Assembly (NCBI GenBank): GCA_028023455.1
Contig: JAQFVV010006220.1
Span: forward strand, 9,383,916 to 9,447,915
Direction: 5' to 3'
Length of the DNA stretch: 64,000 nt
Origin: Epiperipatus broadwayi
Taxonomy: Eukaryota > Onychophora > Udeonychophora > Euonychophora > Peripatidae
Below, one piece after another: positions 11,716 to 24,190 of the stretch. The translations under genes were made by a program, and so were the position numbers. The notes under the pieces were generated by a model, which saw only the letters and a list, made by a program, of their open reading frames with translations, did no database searches and was not told the origin of the DNA. Each line of letters starts with the position of its first letter. Within the stretch, counting starts at the first letter, position 1.

Positions 11716-14700
11716 TAAATTTATTTGAAGAAAATGTGCAATCAGTAAACTTCTATATTTGTAATTAAATATTATCATGAAAAATGTAAATTACAATGGC
11801 TTGTCATCTTTTACACATTTCTTAATCAAATATTAGAAAATATGTCATTTCCCAACAAATGTATAAAAAGTTTCCAGCAATATGATCAAAGTAAATGGAA
11901 GATTGAGTATTTAACGGTTCCTTTAACATGTTACTCAAATGGGAATTAACTTTAGCTTTGAATCTGTCATTCTATCACCACATTTAACTGCAGAGGTCAT
12001 TATAACTGGATTATTATTACACACATTTTTAATCTGAAAAAAAAAAAGCTATTAATTCAAGTATGCTAGATTAATGATATTATAACTAAAATCACTATTT
12101 TAACTCTTTTACTCAACAAAATCTGTCAATACTACATGAAATCTGAAGTACTTCAATGGAAAAAAAAAGTAATTCATTCAGAAATTATTAATATTCCTGG
12201 ATAGTGTTCATGGAGAGAAATATCAGTGAAGAAAATGAACATTTTTAATGATGAAATTGTTTATTGGAAATGAAGCATACAATTTTTTTTTATGACAATA
12301 TTAAGTTCACCACTATTCAAATAAATCTTTTTCACCATCTCAAAATTGCTTTTAAGTTCAATCTTAAAGTTAAGAGTAGATAATTTGCATGATAAAAGCT
12401 AATAATATTTATAATGAATGAATATGCTAACAAATAAGACAAGATAAGATGCATAAAGTTTAGTTTTTGATCTATTCATTTTTATATGATTTATAACAAT
12501 TTCTCTCATTTTTTATATCTGTCTTAAGTATTAATACTTTTTTTTTTCATCTACCTAAGTGTTAATCTTTTCTGTTTACACTTCTATTTGTGTCTATGGA
12601 TATATGTTTTTTTCAAGTATAGTAATTAAATAAAATTATTTTTTAATTATTGATTTAAGTAAGTTGGGTGATTAAGCTGGTTTAATCTATTATTATAAGA
12701 GAGAGAGAAAAGGATCAATAACCATATCTTATATTCATAAATTATACAATTTTTAGATCAATATTATATATTATTAAAAACTTAAATATTAAATACAAAT
12801 AATAAGAATAACTTTAATTATACAGTATAAATGTAACTGATAGTCATTTAGATATACACATAAAAAAGATTGTATAACATAGAAATGCTATTAAGTGTTA
12901 AAAGAAAAGGCATTCTGAATGAAATTCAAAGCCATTATAAATTTGAAAAGATTAAAAATGTTTTTTTTTACTTTTAATATTAGTAAATAGAAAGAAAAAA
13001 GCTGTGATGAAGACTGTTGTATAATCAAAATTATTAGCTGGATTGGATAATTTAATAAAAATACAGAATTGTATTGTATTGTGTCCATAAGAGTGTTTTA
13101 ATATTTTTATTTATATTAAAATTAGAGAATTCTATATTTAAAATTCCAATTAATATTCTTAATTGAATAGTATATTTTATTTATTTTATTTTATAGCAAA
13201 TTTGCTCACATTTTTAATCTATAATGAATAAAATGCAGTACCTCATATAAATAATAACTATCAGCAACATGTCATGACATAATAAGATAAATATTTAAAT
13301 GATAAACAAGTATACTCTGAATTTTAACTAATAATTGTGATAATCTTTCCATAAAATTATTGCTTCTTTAAAATTTAACTATATATGCATATATTGCATT
13401 GTTAATATTTCCAATTTTCTTATCTTTTTTTTTTCTAAAAAAAATCGTTTTAGTGCAATCTCTCCTCTTAATATTTACTTTAATAACAATAGAAGAAAAC
13501 ATATTAGTCATAACTTCTCTAATTAACTCATAGATATACTGACATAAAAATAATTAAGATGTTAATAGTTTCTTATTGTTAAATATCCTTTAACATATTT
13601 ATTCCAGAAATTTAATAACTGAAACTAAATAATAATTTTAATGAGCTCTTTTATCAAAAAAAAAAAAAATTAAAAATGTAATTATTAAATACATCATATG
13701 GTTTTTGCTAACAACTTATGCTTATGATATTTCAGTGAACATGTTTTAAGTTGCAGAAATTATATGCTTCAACTAAGCTAATAAATAATAAGCATCATTA
13801 TCCTTAGTCAAAAAATTTTGTTTCTTAGGCTAGAGTTAATTAAAGTATTAGAAGACTACAACATCCACAGAAAAACTCAATTATCAATGACTCTAATAAG
13901 AAGCTAGGCAGAATAATCTGTTTTCCTCTCAATATTATTCATTTAGATTTCAGTCCAGATTCTCAATAAATCAGAAAAAAGGATTGGAATCATCAGAAAC
14001 AGAATAACCAGTACATTAATGCTTTTATATCACTTTTCTTCCAGTGGAAAATCACTTGAATGCTTACCAAGTTCGAGAATCAATTAAAAAAATTAACACT
14101 AATTAATGCTGAATTAAAATTATTCCTATCTTTTAACTGAAACATTATAACAAAAGTAAATGCAAGTTAAATTGTTTAAAATCATTGTGTAGTTTGCAAT
14201 GTTTGTATTCTATAAAGTCTTGAGACTATTCTCTTTAGTTTTGATGAAAACTTATAGTTTCTAGTTTTATTTTATTTTCTAATATCTAGATTTCAAAAGA
14301 ACTATAATCTTCTTTCTTATTTTTCTATATTCTCTGACTCATTATACTCATTTTACAAAAATTCTATCTTTGCTATATTTTCATATTTGAACAATATGAT
14401 TCACTGACTTTTTGTTACTAATTTTCCTGTGATTTCTGGTAAAATGATTTATCTTAATTATATAAGATATTTAAACTTCATGATATCTATTTTACAAAAT
14501 TTTAAATCTTACATGGCAATGACAAATAATAAATGATTAATCATCAAATAACTTGTTGCAAAAGTCATTAGAAATATTCACTGAAGATCTTACTTAGGGT
14601 GATCTATTTACATGGACATTTATAATGTTCATAGGATATTCTTACAATTGCTTAAATATAAAATGAGGACATTGCATGTATGGTGGAAGTCAGCTATTCC

Positions 14701-17165
14701 TTCACTATTAAGTATCATTTCATTTTAAGTGACAATTTACCATATTTCTCTACCAAATCTAGCCCTAATCATCTTGTGCAAATTTTACATAAGAACATTA
14801 AGTCCAGTAAATAACATTTTTCAATATAGATTATCTCCCCATTAATCTGTCTTATCTCTACTGTTCTCTCCAGAAATATTTTTTTGTAGATATTGGAATT
14901 GATATAGTAATAAATTAACATTTAACTCTCAAATTCTCTAAACAAATGTTTTAATAATTGTCATGTGTCTCTCTGAACCCAAGTTTATAATCTGAGTTAA
15001 TATTAAATATTAATATTCCAGGCTTAAGCTCCAAGTAAAAAATCAGATTATATATTGACAATTTAAAAATCTTAAGAATAATGGTTTTTTATGAATATTT
15101 GTAAAACAAAACTTTCCAGATCAATTTTTCTAACAATTTATTTGTGGCTTTATCTATATTAAAACAATAAAATATCAATTGATTATAGGTATTTAGTGTT
15201 TTTAGATGATAAAAATAACTTTAAAAAATTTAAATTTATATAAAATATATTTTAAAATGAAATAAAATCTATAGTTAATATTTTTATTAACTATAGAATT
15301 TTATTTTATTTTAAATAATAATTTTAAACTCATTTCTATTTTAATATAATAAAGGAAATATTGGTTTTCCTTCCGAAATCATTATAAAAGAAAATTAAAA
15401 ATAAAAGAAACAAAAATAACCACTTCCCGAAATTTTTTTTAAAAAAAGTTAAAAAGTTTTCATTAACCAACAAAAATTAGAAATATATCAAAAACAATGA
15501 TGTGCATTATAACTAAGACCAAATTGAACATCAAAGAAAATAATGCATGAAATAAAGTAGGGATTCAGATAGTCTCAATATAACTCTAATATGGAAAATT
15601 ATAATACAAAAAACTAAAGATGATATTAACAATATCACAATATTAAACTAAACTTTCCTTAAACTCAAATACCTTAGTTCACTAAAATATTTGATTTTCT
15701 ATTTGCAATATTACCTCACTGCTATACTTAATATTCATTTTCAATATATAGTAAATATTACACTTGTTTAACTTTTTGGTTAATTAAAATCTTCATAAAT
15801 AAATTATAAAAATTGTTACTATATTCTCAATGCAAATAAATCATCACATCTGGCCGTTACAAATGTAAAAAGTAATTGAAAGATTAATTTCTTGGGAGTT
15901 CATATAATATTTATGCACTTAGAAATAACAAGTTAAGACTCAATCCAAGAATATTTAGCACTCAATACATCACTACATTAAAGTGCACAGAGTATTGTGC
16001 TTATCAGTAATCTTAACATGTACAATAACTAACATTCAGAGCTTCAAAATTTCTTCCAACTGTTTGCTAACAACAGACTTTTTTTTTTGGTCATTAAATC
16101 TAATTGTACAAATTTAACAGCATATACCATAAAATGCCATTAATAATCAAACTCTTACTTATAATTTTTCTTTTGAGTTAATCTCTTTCATTTTAAAATT
16201 CTTTCAGAAAAATGTCTTGTTATTTAATTGTCTAATTATTATTTTTTATGCAAAAATGTAACTATTATTTTAATAACTCTATACATATATATTAATAAAT
16301 TTAAATTTTACATAAAGATAAATATATAAGATCTGACAATTAGAGTTATAATGTAAAATAGTAAAATATGCACCAATAAAATCAAACTGATAAACCATAA
16401 TAATTGTCTTAAAATTTTAAAAATAATAGAGAGAATGTAATACTTTACATTTTTAAAGTTAATATCATACAAGTTTTATAAAAAAATTGTACTGTATAAT
16501 CACAACTTAAATATTTTATATAATGGTAATAACAACAGCAATACTCATATAAATCTACTACTATATATATTTATAGATTTTTCAGTCCTGCTTACAGAAA
16601 TTAAAGACTAATTTTATTTTAAAAATAACAAGTTTATAATCAATCAAGTTTTATAAAACATTAGCCAATAATATTGGTAATACTATTGTTTTTAAATAAA
16701 AAGCTTTAACCTGAACAATATACTGCAAACCTGAGAAATTATAACAACAGATAATATATTTCTTAAAGACAAAATATCCATCTCAATTAAGTCAACATTT
16801 TCAATTATTATTAATCTATTACAGGAAGAAAATTTATCCATGTTTAATCCACTTTACAATTTCATAACCTCTCATCTCAATAAAATACCAGCAAACTTCT
16901 TTATTTCATTCACCCATTTCATCTGTTGTTTCTTTCTAGGTCTTTTACAGTCTTTTGAGAAATGGTTTTAGAATTCAATTGTCTATCTATTATCATCTTT
17001 TCTAAAAATATGTCTAGTTTCAGTTTCATTTCAGTTTCTTAATTCTTTTATGGTCTCAGTGATAGCTGTTTGTCTCTGACCTGTATATCTTGTTTTGACT
17101 CTCTTCTTCTTACTACCAACATACACCTCACCATATAACAAATTATTTTAAAATAATAAGAGATA
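11716..17165. other. AT-rich non-coding DNA
   Basis: More than 5 kb without a recognisable gene. It is dominated by A/T runs. The strongest local structure is the hairpin at 15249-15318, listed separately. Confidence 0.5.
15249..15318. repeat. AT-rich hairpin
   Basis: TCTATAGTTAAT and its exact reverse complement ATTAACTATAGA face each other across a 5-6 base loop. Pairing extends outward through ATAAAA/TTTTAT and ATTTTAAAAT-type sequence to give a stem of about 30 bp, and weaker pairing may continue to about 45 bp. It could be a small palindromic MITE or a chance AT palindrome. Confidence 0.5.
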
Positions 17166-17182
17166 TTGATTATGGTTCAAAT

Positions 17183-18640
17183 TTGAATGAAATCAATAAG
17201 ATAACTGATACAAAAAAGAAACTGTTTATTAGTAAATTTTCTAGTGAGACTAGAGAGTGTATGAAGAAAAGAAGGAATATAATTTTTTTTAAAAATCCAC
17301 TAAGACTTGAATATCTAGAGGTTTATAAAATGGTACGAAAAAGAGTTAATAATTATATAAAAATAAATAATTGTGAATTGAAAAGAAAAGCTATAGAAGA
17401 GAATAAAAGTCCCAAAAGTGTAAAACAACATAATAGTTTTGAAGGAACATATGGAATTATTATTAAAAAGAGAAATGACATCATGAAATGTGTCAAAAAG
17501 TTCTATAAAGAACAAGCAAAGTATCTACAACAGTTATCACATCTTCTGAATTTGCTCAGCATTTTAAATAAAGAAATGAGACATGCAAAAAAATCTATGA
17601 AGAAAGAAAAAGTTCCAGGTAATAATGGAATTATAATTAATATGTTAAAAGAAGTAGGACAAGAAATAGAAAAATTGTTGGCAAAGTTGTATACTAAATG
17701 ATAAAGATCAGTTTTCAGTCAGTGCTATACAAAATTTTTATCAAGATAATTACAACTCATTTTGAATTCACCTTCAATTTTAATCAATCAAAAGAACAAT
17801 CTGAACTTAAAATCAATTTAGACAGTGGATCACATCCAAGTATTAAGAGAAGTTACAGAAAGGACCAATAAATATGAGTTGTCATTTTGCTTTGGATTTG
17901 CAGATTATGAAAAGGCATTGAACTTCTGCAGTGCTTAAAGCTTTATATCATCAAGATATAAACCCAAAGATACTGTTATATTTTGAATAATATATTTCAA
18001 AATGCAACAGCAATTATTGGATTATATGGTGATAGAATGTGATTCCATGTCTCCAAAACATTTTACAGCAATTTAACAAGAAATATTTTGTGGATTAAAA
18101 TGGGAATTTAATAAGTAAAACTAAATGGAGAAAATTTAAGTCATCAAGATGTATGGTTGTTTTTGCAAATAATTCTTCAGAATTTCAGAAAATATTGTAA
18201 GAGTTGTTATCAGATAAAAGTAAAAAAATAGGACTAATGCTACAAAGATTAAAATAATATTCCAAAAGAAGATTTTGATGAACATAAAATAGAAAAAGTT
18301 ACCAACTATAAATAACTTGATTAGATTATTAATACATTATAGAATTAAATTTGGATGAAATACTTTTGACAAAAATATTAAAACAAAATATGTCTATGTG
18401 TTTGAAAAGGAAAATTTTTAATAAATGTGTTTACCAGTTCTTATTTATGAATCTGCAACTTGTATACTTACCAGAAGAGCAATTCAGAGACTTCAGATCA
18501 TTTAATGTAATAGCCATCTCAATTATTACAAGTTTATTAAATTATCCAACATATTTTTCATATTTTCCCAATATTAATTTACAGACATTTTATAGAAAAT
18601 GTTATGATACTTTAAAGAAACTCTTTAAACCATAAATGAA
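17183..18640 (+). pseudogene. RTE-type LINE fragment: linker and reverse transcriptase
   Basis: The first open stretch (172 codons from 17183) carries the RTE inter-domain linker (KRRN...LEYLEVYKMVRKRV...NNCELKRKAIEE) and then the RT entry motif KEKVPGNNGI. Frameshifted continuations give VLREVTER (about 17840), FGFADYEKAL (17890-17916), a QNATAI segment (about 18000), MVVFANNSSEFQ (about 18150) and NYKYL-like sequence (about 18305). The FADD catalytic box expected before VVFANN is replaced by a short altered sequence, so the RT is inactive. The endonuclease half is absent, so the copy is 5'-truncated just before 17183. The family assignment is strong because the order and spacing follow RTE elements, but the copy is heavily mutated. 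Confidence 0.8.
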
Positions 18641-18787
18641 ATTTAATGATTTCAAAACTAATCTGAGAACTAATCAATTCTCAAAAAAAAAAAAAAAAGC
18701 TATTAACTTAAGCTTATTGTAATTAATGATTGCAATATACAGAGTTACCAATATAAATAATATTTGATTGAATAAAGGTAAAATTTA

Positions 18788-19388
18788 TAAGAGATTTGAA
18801 CACAGAGTTCCAACTCCACCTATTCGCTCTATCTTAGACAAATGATACATATGCTCACACACATGTGTAAAAGATAAATGATCTCCAATATACATATTTT
18901 GTGCTGGATCAGCATTCCTCAATTGGTCCAGATCATCATCTTCCACACACATATATAATTAGTGCTCAGTTTATATTAAGATATCAAATCTTCAAACTTT
19001 AATGGACAGACTTCAATCTATTCCACTCTCCAACTCTTCAGCCATCCATAGGTCCTATACATGAGGGGTCAGAATGACTTAAGTCAACCTGGAAATGACA
19101 ATAATATTGCCATCAACAGGAGATTCGGATGTTCCAGCATCAGATTTACAATGATATGAATGGCTACAGTGTTGGAGAATGGAGTAGATTGAAGCCTGTC
19201 CATTAAAGTTTGAAGATTTGCTATCTTAATATAAACCAAGTATGTAATTATATATGTGTGGAAGATGATGACCTGGACCATTGGACATCATTTATCTTTT
19301 TCTCATGTGTGTGGTCATGTGCATTGTTTGTATAAGATAAAATGGATAGCTGACGGGAGTTTAAAAGTATGAGTTCAAATATTTTATA
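18788..19388. mobile_element. Foldback element (about 600-bp inverted repeat)
   Basis: The left arm (about 18788-19041) and right arm (about 19157-19388) are reverse complements. Shared runs include AAAGATAAATGAT, TCATCATCTTCCACACA, TCAAACTTTAATGGACAG and TTATATTAAGATA. The loop is about 110 bp. The left arm carries an extra 34-bp stretch after CTCCAAT, containing TGCTGGATCAGCATT. That motif also occurs in the family 3 tandem repeats, suggesting relatedness or module exchange. There is no transposase, so it is probably a non-autonomous DNA element. Outer edges are fuzzy and no target duplication is established. Confidence 0.7.
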
Positions 19389-21034
19389 TAGTATAAATAA
19401 TTTAATTCTAACTAATATATAATAATTAAATGGTAAATAAATCAAAGATTTCCATAGATTATTTTTGTGCTACTATTAACTACATGATAGATATGACATA
19501 TGTCCACTAATTATATTTTAGATATAATACAATTAGTGATCACAATTGCCTTATGCCATAACATAAAAATAATTATAAGTCATGAAAAAGATTTCAAAAA
19601 GCAAAGAAATCAGATCACAAACTGATGAATAAAATCTGTAGAATGCAAAACATTTCCTATGATGAATTATACAAAAACGGAAATCTGAAAGAAATTTTGT
19701 TGAAAATTATAGAAAAGGAGATGGTACAATTTCTAAAATGATAATAAAAAAATCTAATTCCTGACATTATACAAGGTACAAACAAAAAAGAACATTTTCA
19801 TTAAAATGGTCTAATGATTAAAAATGATGCTCAGATTGCTAGAATTCATGTATCATTATTATAAGTATGCGACTTTTTTCGCATTAAATAGTGAAGCTAT
19901 ATGTATCATTATTGTAAAAAGGGATTGTACACTTGTAAGTCTTTAGTCCATGAGACCTGATAATAATCTTAAAGTGTTGCTATTTTCCTAGTTCTGGATT
20001 TGAATTCAATAAGAAATAGCATTGGCTTAATATAACTTTTTTGTTTTTACTTTCTTTCATAAAATAGTAGGATTAAAAAAAGCAACCATGAATAATGACT
20101 GAGCATATTTTATTGCTTGGTCATAGTTCTCCTTATCAAGAGTCTCTTTGGAATTATGAAATCTGTTTTCTGCTAGATCATATAACAAAAAATACAGTAA
20201 ATACATATAGTATATAAATATGAAGTTTCATAATTATTAAAAAAAAAAGAATTTATATTTGTGCATAAATTTGAAACATTTTACATTGGTATGTATTATT
20301 TAAAAAATCATTAATTAAATTATAAAAGCTATTTATGAAATGTTAAAAAAAAAAATCAAATTAATTTTAATGCAGGATGCTAATTTCTAAAAATTTTGCA
20401 AAAGATAGGAAACTGAAGTGTAAACCAGATCTTCTGACCATTGTTCCTTGGTGGATTTAAAGGAGGAAATAAACAGTGCAGTAACAGAGGAAAAGTTCAG
20501 AGAGGAAGTGGCTAAGAAATTTGGACAATAGAACACAATAAACATGACAAGTCTATAATTTCCTCTATATCATTGTAAATATTTACACTATTTAGGTCTC
20601 ACAAATATCAAAAATATTTAATTCAAAAAATAAGCTAGAAATCAATAAATTAATGTAAAAAAAATTATAAAATTATATTTAAATCTTTATTTAAAAATTC
20701 CTATACATAAATGTATCTATAAATGATATATATATATATATCAATGAAAAGTTTATTTTTGTCATATTAAGAAATTAAAATTAAGACAGGTATCGTCTAA
20801 GACAGATTAGTTAAACATTTAATTCTTTTTATGTCTAAGCTGCACTAGCATCAATTCTCACCAGTATCATATACTTTCTTAGTATAAAACTATTCATATA
20901 CAGTTGACTAAGCTTATGACATATAAACACTCTTTTTTGTTTTGCTTATATATATATACTTTTAGATATATTGAAAATGCCTACACAACAGCACACTTTT
21001 AAAATATATAAATAAAGATATCTAAAAAAGATAA
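19389..21034. other. AT-rich non-coding DNA
   Basis: No gene. A short piece at 19866-19887 (ATGCGACTTTTTTCGCATTAA) resembles the subterminal ATGCG/TTTTT sequence of Tigger-like elements, but no partner end was found. Confidence 0.45.
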
Positions 21035-21205
21035 ATCCAAAAATGCATTTCATGCTGAACCAGTATTCTTTGGTTGACCCAGGTCATAATTTCCTAATAA
21101 AACGTTTTCATCATTTGTTCAATCTTTAACAATTATCAAATTATTATGATTTGATTTATGAGTATCAAACTTTCTACACTCACAACTTTGATACCATCCT
21201 CTTTA
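21035..21205 (+). repeat. Family 3 repeat, diverged single copy
   Basis: The order TGCATTTCATGCTGAACCAG, a GGTTGACCCAGGTCA box, a tract of about 80 bp and ACAACTTTGATACCA reproduces the central part of the family 3 units at 34641-35650 in the same orientation. The flanking unit halves are missing or unrecognisable. Confidence 0.6.
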
Positions 21206-22734
21206 AATAAATAAATTAATGATTATTATTAATCATAGTTATATATATATATATGTTTATTATTTATTTACATATTTCAAAATCGTGTAGAAGAATGAAG
21301 ATTTTGGATGCTTTCCATTAGTATACATTTAGTTAACTAAAAAGCAAATTTATTAACCTTTAACTGGGTTGAAAGTTTATAGCTAGGCTAAAATATGATA
21401 ATCTCATAACCCAATAAATAATTAATAATTATTATAAAATGCATTCATCTGAAAGGGATGATGTCAAAGTTGCAAACAGCAGAAAATTTAATATTTGTAA
21501 ATAAAATTGTAATATTTTTTTTTACATTTAGCAAAATATTTATTTTCAAGAGAGGTAACTATTTTACATAATAAAAAAAAACCTTAATCACAATTATTTC
21601 AATAAAACAGATTCCTATTATAAAATAGATTCATTTGTTGTTTTATTAAAATGCTTCACTTCTCCAATTATATTCCATACCAAACAAGTAATACATATAT
21701 ATATATACAGTTCTCTGCTCAAAGATAATTTAAGATAACTATAAAGCCTTAATAATTGAACACATAAAGCCTTAATAATTGAACACAATACTTCATCACA
21801 CTTTTAATACAATTTATATGGGTATATATATAAAAAGAGTTTTTCATCTTAATACAAACCTTACATGGTAAAAATTATTTAACAATCTGTGGAGGGTCTT
21901 CTTCTTTACTGAAAAGTCCAGGAAGCCCTATTATGGTATTACAATAAATACAAAAGTGCTAAAACATTCATATTTAATTTGTTGGAATTGATTTAGAAAG
22001 GTTTAACCTAATAATTTAATATGCAACTCCTGAGAACTGACAACATTGGTTTATTTTAATTATTATCATTATTATTAAATTTCACTTATTACTATATAAA
22101 AGCAAAAATCTTTATTTCATTAGATTTGATTATCATTAATTCATAATAAAATTCAATGCACAAAAAGATCAGCAATAATCCTACTCCCAACAGCTCAGCA
22201 ACTTCTATCATTCAAAACAAAATTTCGAAGATGATCTTTAAATTTTATTATTTTAATAAGAGTTTTAAGAGCTCTTCATTACATCTTCAGAAGCATCTAT
22301 TATAAACTTGAGTAATCAATCAACAATACATAGCTAGTGATGTTCTGCAGGTATTAACTTCATCATTTAAGTTACTCTAAAATACCTATATATTGAAAAA
22401 AAAATTAACAATGTAAACAAATATAAATACACATTCTAAAGAAACTTCAGTAAATATCAAAAAATAAAAGAGTAATAACCATAAAAGACATGTTTAATTT
22501 TTTTTTTTAATTAAAAGATCTACTTAATTCCTTAAAAATAACAATTGAATAATTTAAGAGTGTGGTGTAATTGATCTTTAAAAAAAAATTAAATCTAATT
22601 GTTAATTTTAATAAAATATTATATAAAATCAAAATAAAAAAGATCAAATGTGATGTATTTATAAGTTGTTGTTATAATATAATAAAGATTTATATTATAT
22701 TTTATTGATTATACAATAAACAACATAAAGGAGT
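21206..22734. other. AT-rich non-coding DNA
   Basis: No gene. Contains a perfect 23-bp tandem duplication (ATAAAGCCTTAATAATTGAA plus CAC) at 21741-21763 and 21764-21786. Confidence 0.5.
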
Positions 22735-23565
22735 TTATTCCTTAGAATTAAGCTTCTTCTTATTCCTAATATATATTTCTCCATACTTCTTTGAGTGGTC
22801 TGAATTCTCTATATTACTCTTCTATTAACTGTTCAAGTCTCAGATCCACAAGTAAAAAATGTTAAAATACATTTATTAAAAACCTTCCTTTTCAAACACA
22901 TAGGCATATTCCTTTTTAATAATAAGTTATTTCTACCAAAAACACTTCAAGTTTTATTAATTTCATTCATAATGTTTCCATCTATAATAATAATCTGACC
23001 AAGGTATTTATATTAAACCATTAAGCATCACATGATCACCATCTCAAGGTATTTGTAGTTGTTAACTTCTTCTAACTCATCATAATCAATCTTTATTTTC
23101 ATCTTTTGAGAAAATTCATTGAACATTACTTTAATCTTTTTAACACTTACCTTTAGTCCTGCTTTCTTACTTTTATCTGATAACTCTTGCAACATTTCCT
23201 GAAGATCTGAAGCATTATTTGCAAAAACAACTACATCATCTGCAAAATCTAAATGACTTAAGTAATCTCCATTTACTTTTACTTCTTTAGCTTCCCATTT
23301 TAATTCACAAAATATTTCTTGCAGTACTGCTGTAAAAAATTTTGGAGATATGGAGTCACCCTATCTTACATGCTTCTCAATGTTAACCTTCATACTATCA
23401 TTATGTAGTTAATTGCTGCTGTTATATTTTTATAAATATTCTTCAAAATATGACAATATCCTGGGTCTATACCTTGATGATCCAATACTTTATTCACTGA
23501 AAAAATGCTTATAAAATCAAATGCCTTTTCATAATCTATAAATCCAAAACATAATCACAACTCAT
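22735..23565 (-). pseudogene. RTE-type LINE reverse transcriptase fragment (antisense)
   Basis: Reading the reverse strand from about 23560 down: IDYEKAFDF (RT motif A region), VLDHQGIDPGY, a stretch ending NITAAIN, SPKFFTAVLQEIFCELKWE, then SHLDFADDVVVFANNASDLQ with the catalytic FADD at 23235-23246, QELSDKSKKAGLKVSVKKIK, a DYDELEEVNNYKYL segment, and toward 22750 a thumb segment with VFNKCIL and RIQTTQRSMEKYILGI. The FADD box is intact, but the frame is interrupted, including an in-frame stop near 23360. It holds the RT and thumb only; linker and endonuclease are missing. It belongs to the same broad RTE family as the fragments at 17.2 and 47 kb. Confidence 0.82.
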
Positions 23566-23689
23566 ATTCAAAGGAGAAAGGAAAGAAAGAAAGGAACATA
23601 TGTGTATCTATACATGATTTTATACTTACATATTTTAAGAGGATTAAATAGATATAAATTGTTCAATAAATGGTACCATTTTATAAATA

Positions 23690-24190
23690 AGTTAACAACT
23701 GCAGCCAATGTGTTTTAAGGTGCAATAAGCAATCAGATTGACCCTTCTAGGCAGAAAGAGAACAAAAGTAATCTGGTCTACACTAGTTCTGATACAAAAA
23801 AATGGACTGCCTAATAGGATAGTGGTGGCTATGGTTGTTAAAGAGCCAAAGACTATATAAGCAATTGAGCTTAGATTGAAAATATTATTATGTTTTCAAT
23901 TTAAGACTCGTAGTTTTGTAGTTAAGTAGAGATAAAAGGTGGCTCAGATCTAGGTACAGTGCTCTCAGATCCAAGACTCCTCACTGACAAAGGCCACAAG
24001 CCAGAAACTAGTCTGGGGATATTGGATGAGTAGGCACTAGATAGGGATTTTATGCACAAGCCTTCTGATATCCATTGGTTACTCTTATTTGCACTGAGTG
24101 ACATTACTGTATGGAGAGTTTTGCCTGTTTTAATAACAGTTATGAACAAGCATAAGAAATAATGATCATGTGATGTTTAGTGGTTTAATA
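23690..24190 (-). repeat. Dispersed repeat family 2, copy a
   Basis: This block is less AT-rich than its surroundings. Its reverse complement from 24185 to about 23925 matches 44985-45113, with shared runs AAACCACTAAACATCACATG, CTTATGCTTG and GGCAAAACTCTCCATACAGT. A 75-codon open frame on the reverse strand (23922-24149) shows no known domain and is not preserved in the other copy, so I do not call it a gene. The part at 23690-23920 is GC-richer and may be the rest of the element. Confidence 0.65.

Noticed and set aside
19866-19887. ATGCGACTTTTTTCGCATTAA, resembling the subterminal sequence of Tigger-like elements
   Set aside because: No matching opposite end and no flanking TA pair could be found; it may be a short palindrome.
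21741-21786. CRISPR-like short repeat
   Set aside because: Only two adjacent 23-bp copies without spacers; the same holds for the 17-, 27- and 34-bp pairs elsewhere.
23922-24149. 75-codon frame on the reverse strand in repeat family 2
   Set aside because: The frame is not preserved in the second copy at 44985-45113 and has no domain.
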